NCBI GenBank assembly: GCA_025963615.1
Contig: JAOQAL010000755.1
Location: 1-5,556 of the forward strand
Origin: Chitinophagaceae bacterium
GTDB lineage: Bacteria; Bacteroidota; Bacteroidia; Chitinophagales; Chitinophagaceae
Length of the DNA stretch: 5,556 bases
Reading direction: 5' to 3'
Shown here: piece after piece, positions 4,344 to 5,556 of the stretch
Layout: each line of letters starts with the position of its first letter
How positions within the stretch are numbered: the first letter of the stretch is position 1
Program-made: the position numbers and the translations under genes
Notes under the pieces: model-generated
Seen by the model: the letters and a program-made list of their open reading frames with translations, nothing else
What the model was told of the DNA's origin: nothing
The model's database searches: none

Positions 4344-5556
4344 CTATTTAATCATCAGCTTTCTGTTTTCATTTACCTGATCGCCGGTAACCTGCAATAT
4401 ATACAAACCGGAAGGGGTAGCCGCAGGTCTTTCCATGGTAACAGACATGGAGCCACCCGGGTGCTGTATAATTTTATTCATGATTTGCTGACCATTACTG
4501 CTGCTGAGCTTTACGACATAACTGCCCTTTGTATAATTATTGAACTGCATTGTAAACTGACTAGCGGCTACCGGATTGGGATACACGCTAATATAGTTAC
4601 CATGCCCCCCAGTCGGTTCTATTTTCACAATGGCACTATAGCTATAAGAGCCGTCCAGCTGGAGCGCTTTTATGCGGTAAAAATTGGTTCCGTTAAGCAG
4701 GTGTTCATCGATCATAGTATAATACTGCTCCTGGCCGTCATTAGCTTTTGGGAAAACGCTGTAAATAGTATTAAATGAAGTGCCATTGCCAGATCTTTCT
4801 ACTTCATACCGCTGCAGATCTTTTTCAGTAAGATTCGTCCAGTCAATCCTGTCGCCGGTATTTACCCTGAAAGCCTTTATAGCACTGAGTTTGACCGGGA
4901 GTGGATTTGTTATGGCACTGGTACTGCCCAACGTAAACGGACTGAAAGAAGAGACATTATTCCATGTTACAGTTCCCGCTGCCCCATTGCCTGTAAAGCC
5001 GCCATTGTTCCCATACGCATTCCAGTCCGTGCCATTAAAATGAGTCACGACCAATGACGAAAGACTGGTTACATAGGCAGCTGCATTGCAGGGGCTGATG
5101 CCACTCCAGGAGAGTGTAACGTTCACATTGGAACTGCCTGTTGTGCGATCCAGCATCCAGTATTCACAAGCGCTTATATGATATAATCCCGCTGCTGTAA
5201 TTGGTCCAAGTGCCGTGGCGCTGTTTCTTCTATATTCTGCCGTAAAAGCATCTGTTGTATTTGATGGTGCTGAAATAGCACAGGGCATATAGCCAACATT
5301 CGATTTCCCGACAGGAAAAGTAAAGGCATTGTTACCGGTTTTGACAACTTTTACATTTACAAAGGATGCGTTTCCGGCGCCGACGGCTGTAGCATTATTA
5401 TTAAATATAAGCTTGTTGGATGTTACAGAATTCACAATGCCATCAGTGAAAGTACAGGAATTGCTTACCGCCGCATCGATACCGTTTAAAATAATATCGC
5501 CAGCCCCATTATTGGCGGTATTATTAAATACCAGGTTATAAAAAGTTGCTGTTGAT
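4344..5556 (-). CDS. C-terminal part of a T9SS-secreted surface protein, cut by the window edge
   Basis: Seen: an open frame from the right edge to the TAG at 4344-4346, 403 visible residues, no stop and no credible start. The GTG at 5433-5435 lies inside continuous coding sequence (GIVNSVTSNK), so it is not the start. Visible residues about 1-210 are Asn/Thr/Ser/Gly-rich beta sequence (IILNGIDAAV, NKLIFNNNATAVG, AFTFPVGKSNVGY, FSPFTLGS) of the kind found in large Bacteroidota surface proteins. About 219-313 is a fibronectin III-like region (LPVKLSAIKAF, YEVERSGNGTSF, NFYRIKALQLDGSYSYS). The last 80 residues are a type A sorting domain, with VYPNP at 324-328, GLYILQV and a KLMIK end; this domain directs passage through the T9SS and is normally removed when the protein is attached to the cell surface. 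No catalytic domain is visible, and the function would depend on the missing N-terminal part. A role in adhesion or matrix formation is a guess. Confidence 0.9.
   Translation of the reverse strand, partial: STATFYNLVFNNTANNGAGDIILNGIDAAVSNSCTFTDGIVNSVTSNKLIFNNNATAVGAGNASFVNVKVVKTGNNAFTFPVGKSNVGYMPCAISAPSNTTDAFTAEYRRNSATALGPITAAGLYHISACEYWMLDRTTGSSNVNVTLSWSGISPCNAAAYVTSLSSLVVTHFNGTDWNAYGNNGGFTGNGAAGTVTWNNVSSFSPFTLGSTSAITNPLPVKLSAIKAFRVNTGDRIDWTNLTEKDLQRYEVERSGNGTSFNTIYSVFPKANDGQEQYYTMIDEHLLNGTNFYRIKALQLDGSYSYSAIVKIEPTGGHGNYISVYPNPVAASQFTMQFNNYTKGSYVVKLSSSNGQQIMNKIIQHPGGSMSVTMERPAATPSGLYILQVTGDQVNENRKLMIK

Noticed and set aside
4461..5541. Plus-strand open frames of 70-105 codons antisense to the T9SS cargo gene.
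   Set aside because: The opposite strand encodes a clear sorting domain and fibronectin-like region; these are shadows.

Overview
The window reads as chromosomal DNA of a Bacteroidota bacterium, most likely of the family Chitinophagaceae. The grounds are a type IX secretion (T9SS) type A sorting domain at the right edge, signal peptides ending in the AFAQ / SFSQ style common in this phylum, a LytTR regulator of the Bacteroidota type, few recognisable Shine-Dalgarno sequences, and at least one perfect copy of the phylum's TAnnTTTG -7 promoter element. The family-level placement is an impression from protein similarity recalled from memory; no search was run.

Layout. (1) Positions 1-218, minus strand: the first 72 codons of an exported protein that runs off the left edge. 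(2) 219-664: a gene-free stretch rich in dyad symmetry (361-488). (3) 665-1369, minus: a LytTR DNA-binding regulator whose receiver domain has lost its phospho-accepting Asp and other catalytic residues. (4) 1370-1766: a gene-free stretch holding an inverted-repeat array built on the motif TTTGAACCAC. (5) 1767-2180, minus: an OsmC-family thiol peroxidase. (6) 2232-3038, plus: an exported, probably outer-membrane beta-barrel protein of unknown function, divergent from osmC across a 51-bp spacer. (7) 3039-3388: a gene-free stretch with a candidate stem-loop and a promoter-like motif. (8) 3389-4324, plus: lipA, lipoyl synthase, with all six cluster cysteines and the C-terminal RSSY motif. (9) 4344-5556, minus: the C-terminal part of a large T9SS cargo protein that runs off the right edge, convergent with lipA across 19 bp and a shared stem-loop.

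How the genes relate. Apart from the divergent pair at 2180/2232 and the convergent pair at 4324/4344, each gene stands alone, and there is no clear multigene operon. LipA makes the lipoyl cofactor on 2-oxoacid dehydrogenases and the glycine cleavage H protein. Some OsmC/Ohr peroxidases take electrons from lipoylated proteins, so the nearness of the two genes is suggestive, but it rests on position only. The two edge genes encode exported proteins.

I found no defence system, CRISPR array, transposase, integrase, rRNA or tRNA. The items most worth a second look are the degenerate receiver of the LytTR protein and the two structured gene-free stretches beside it.
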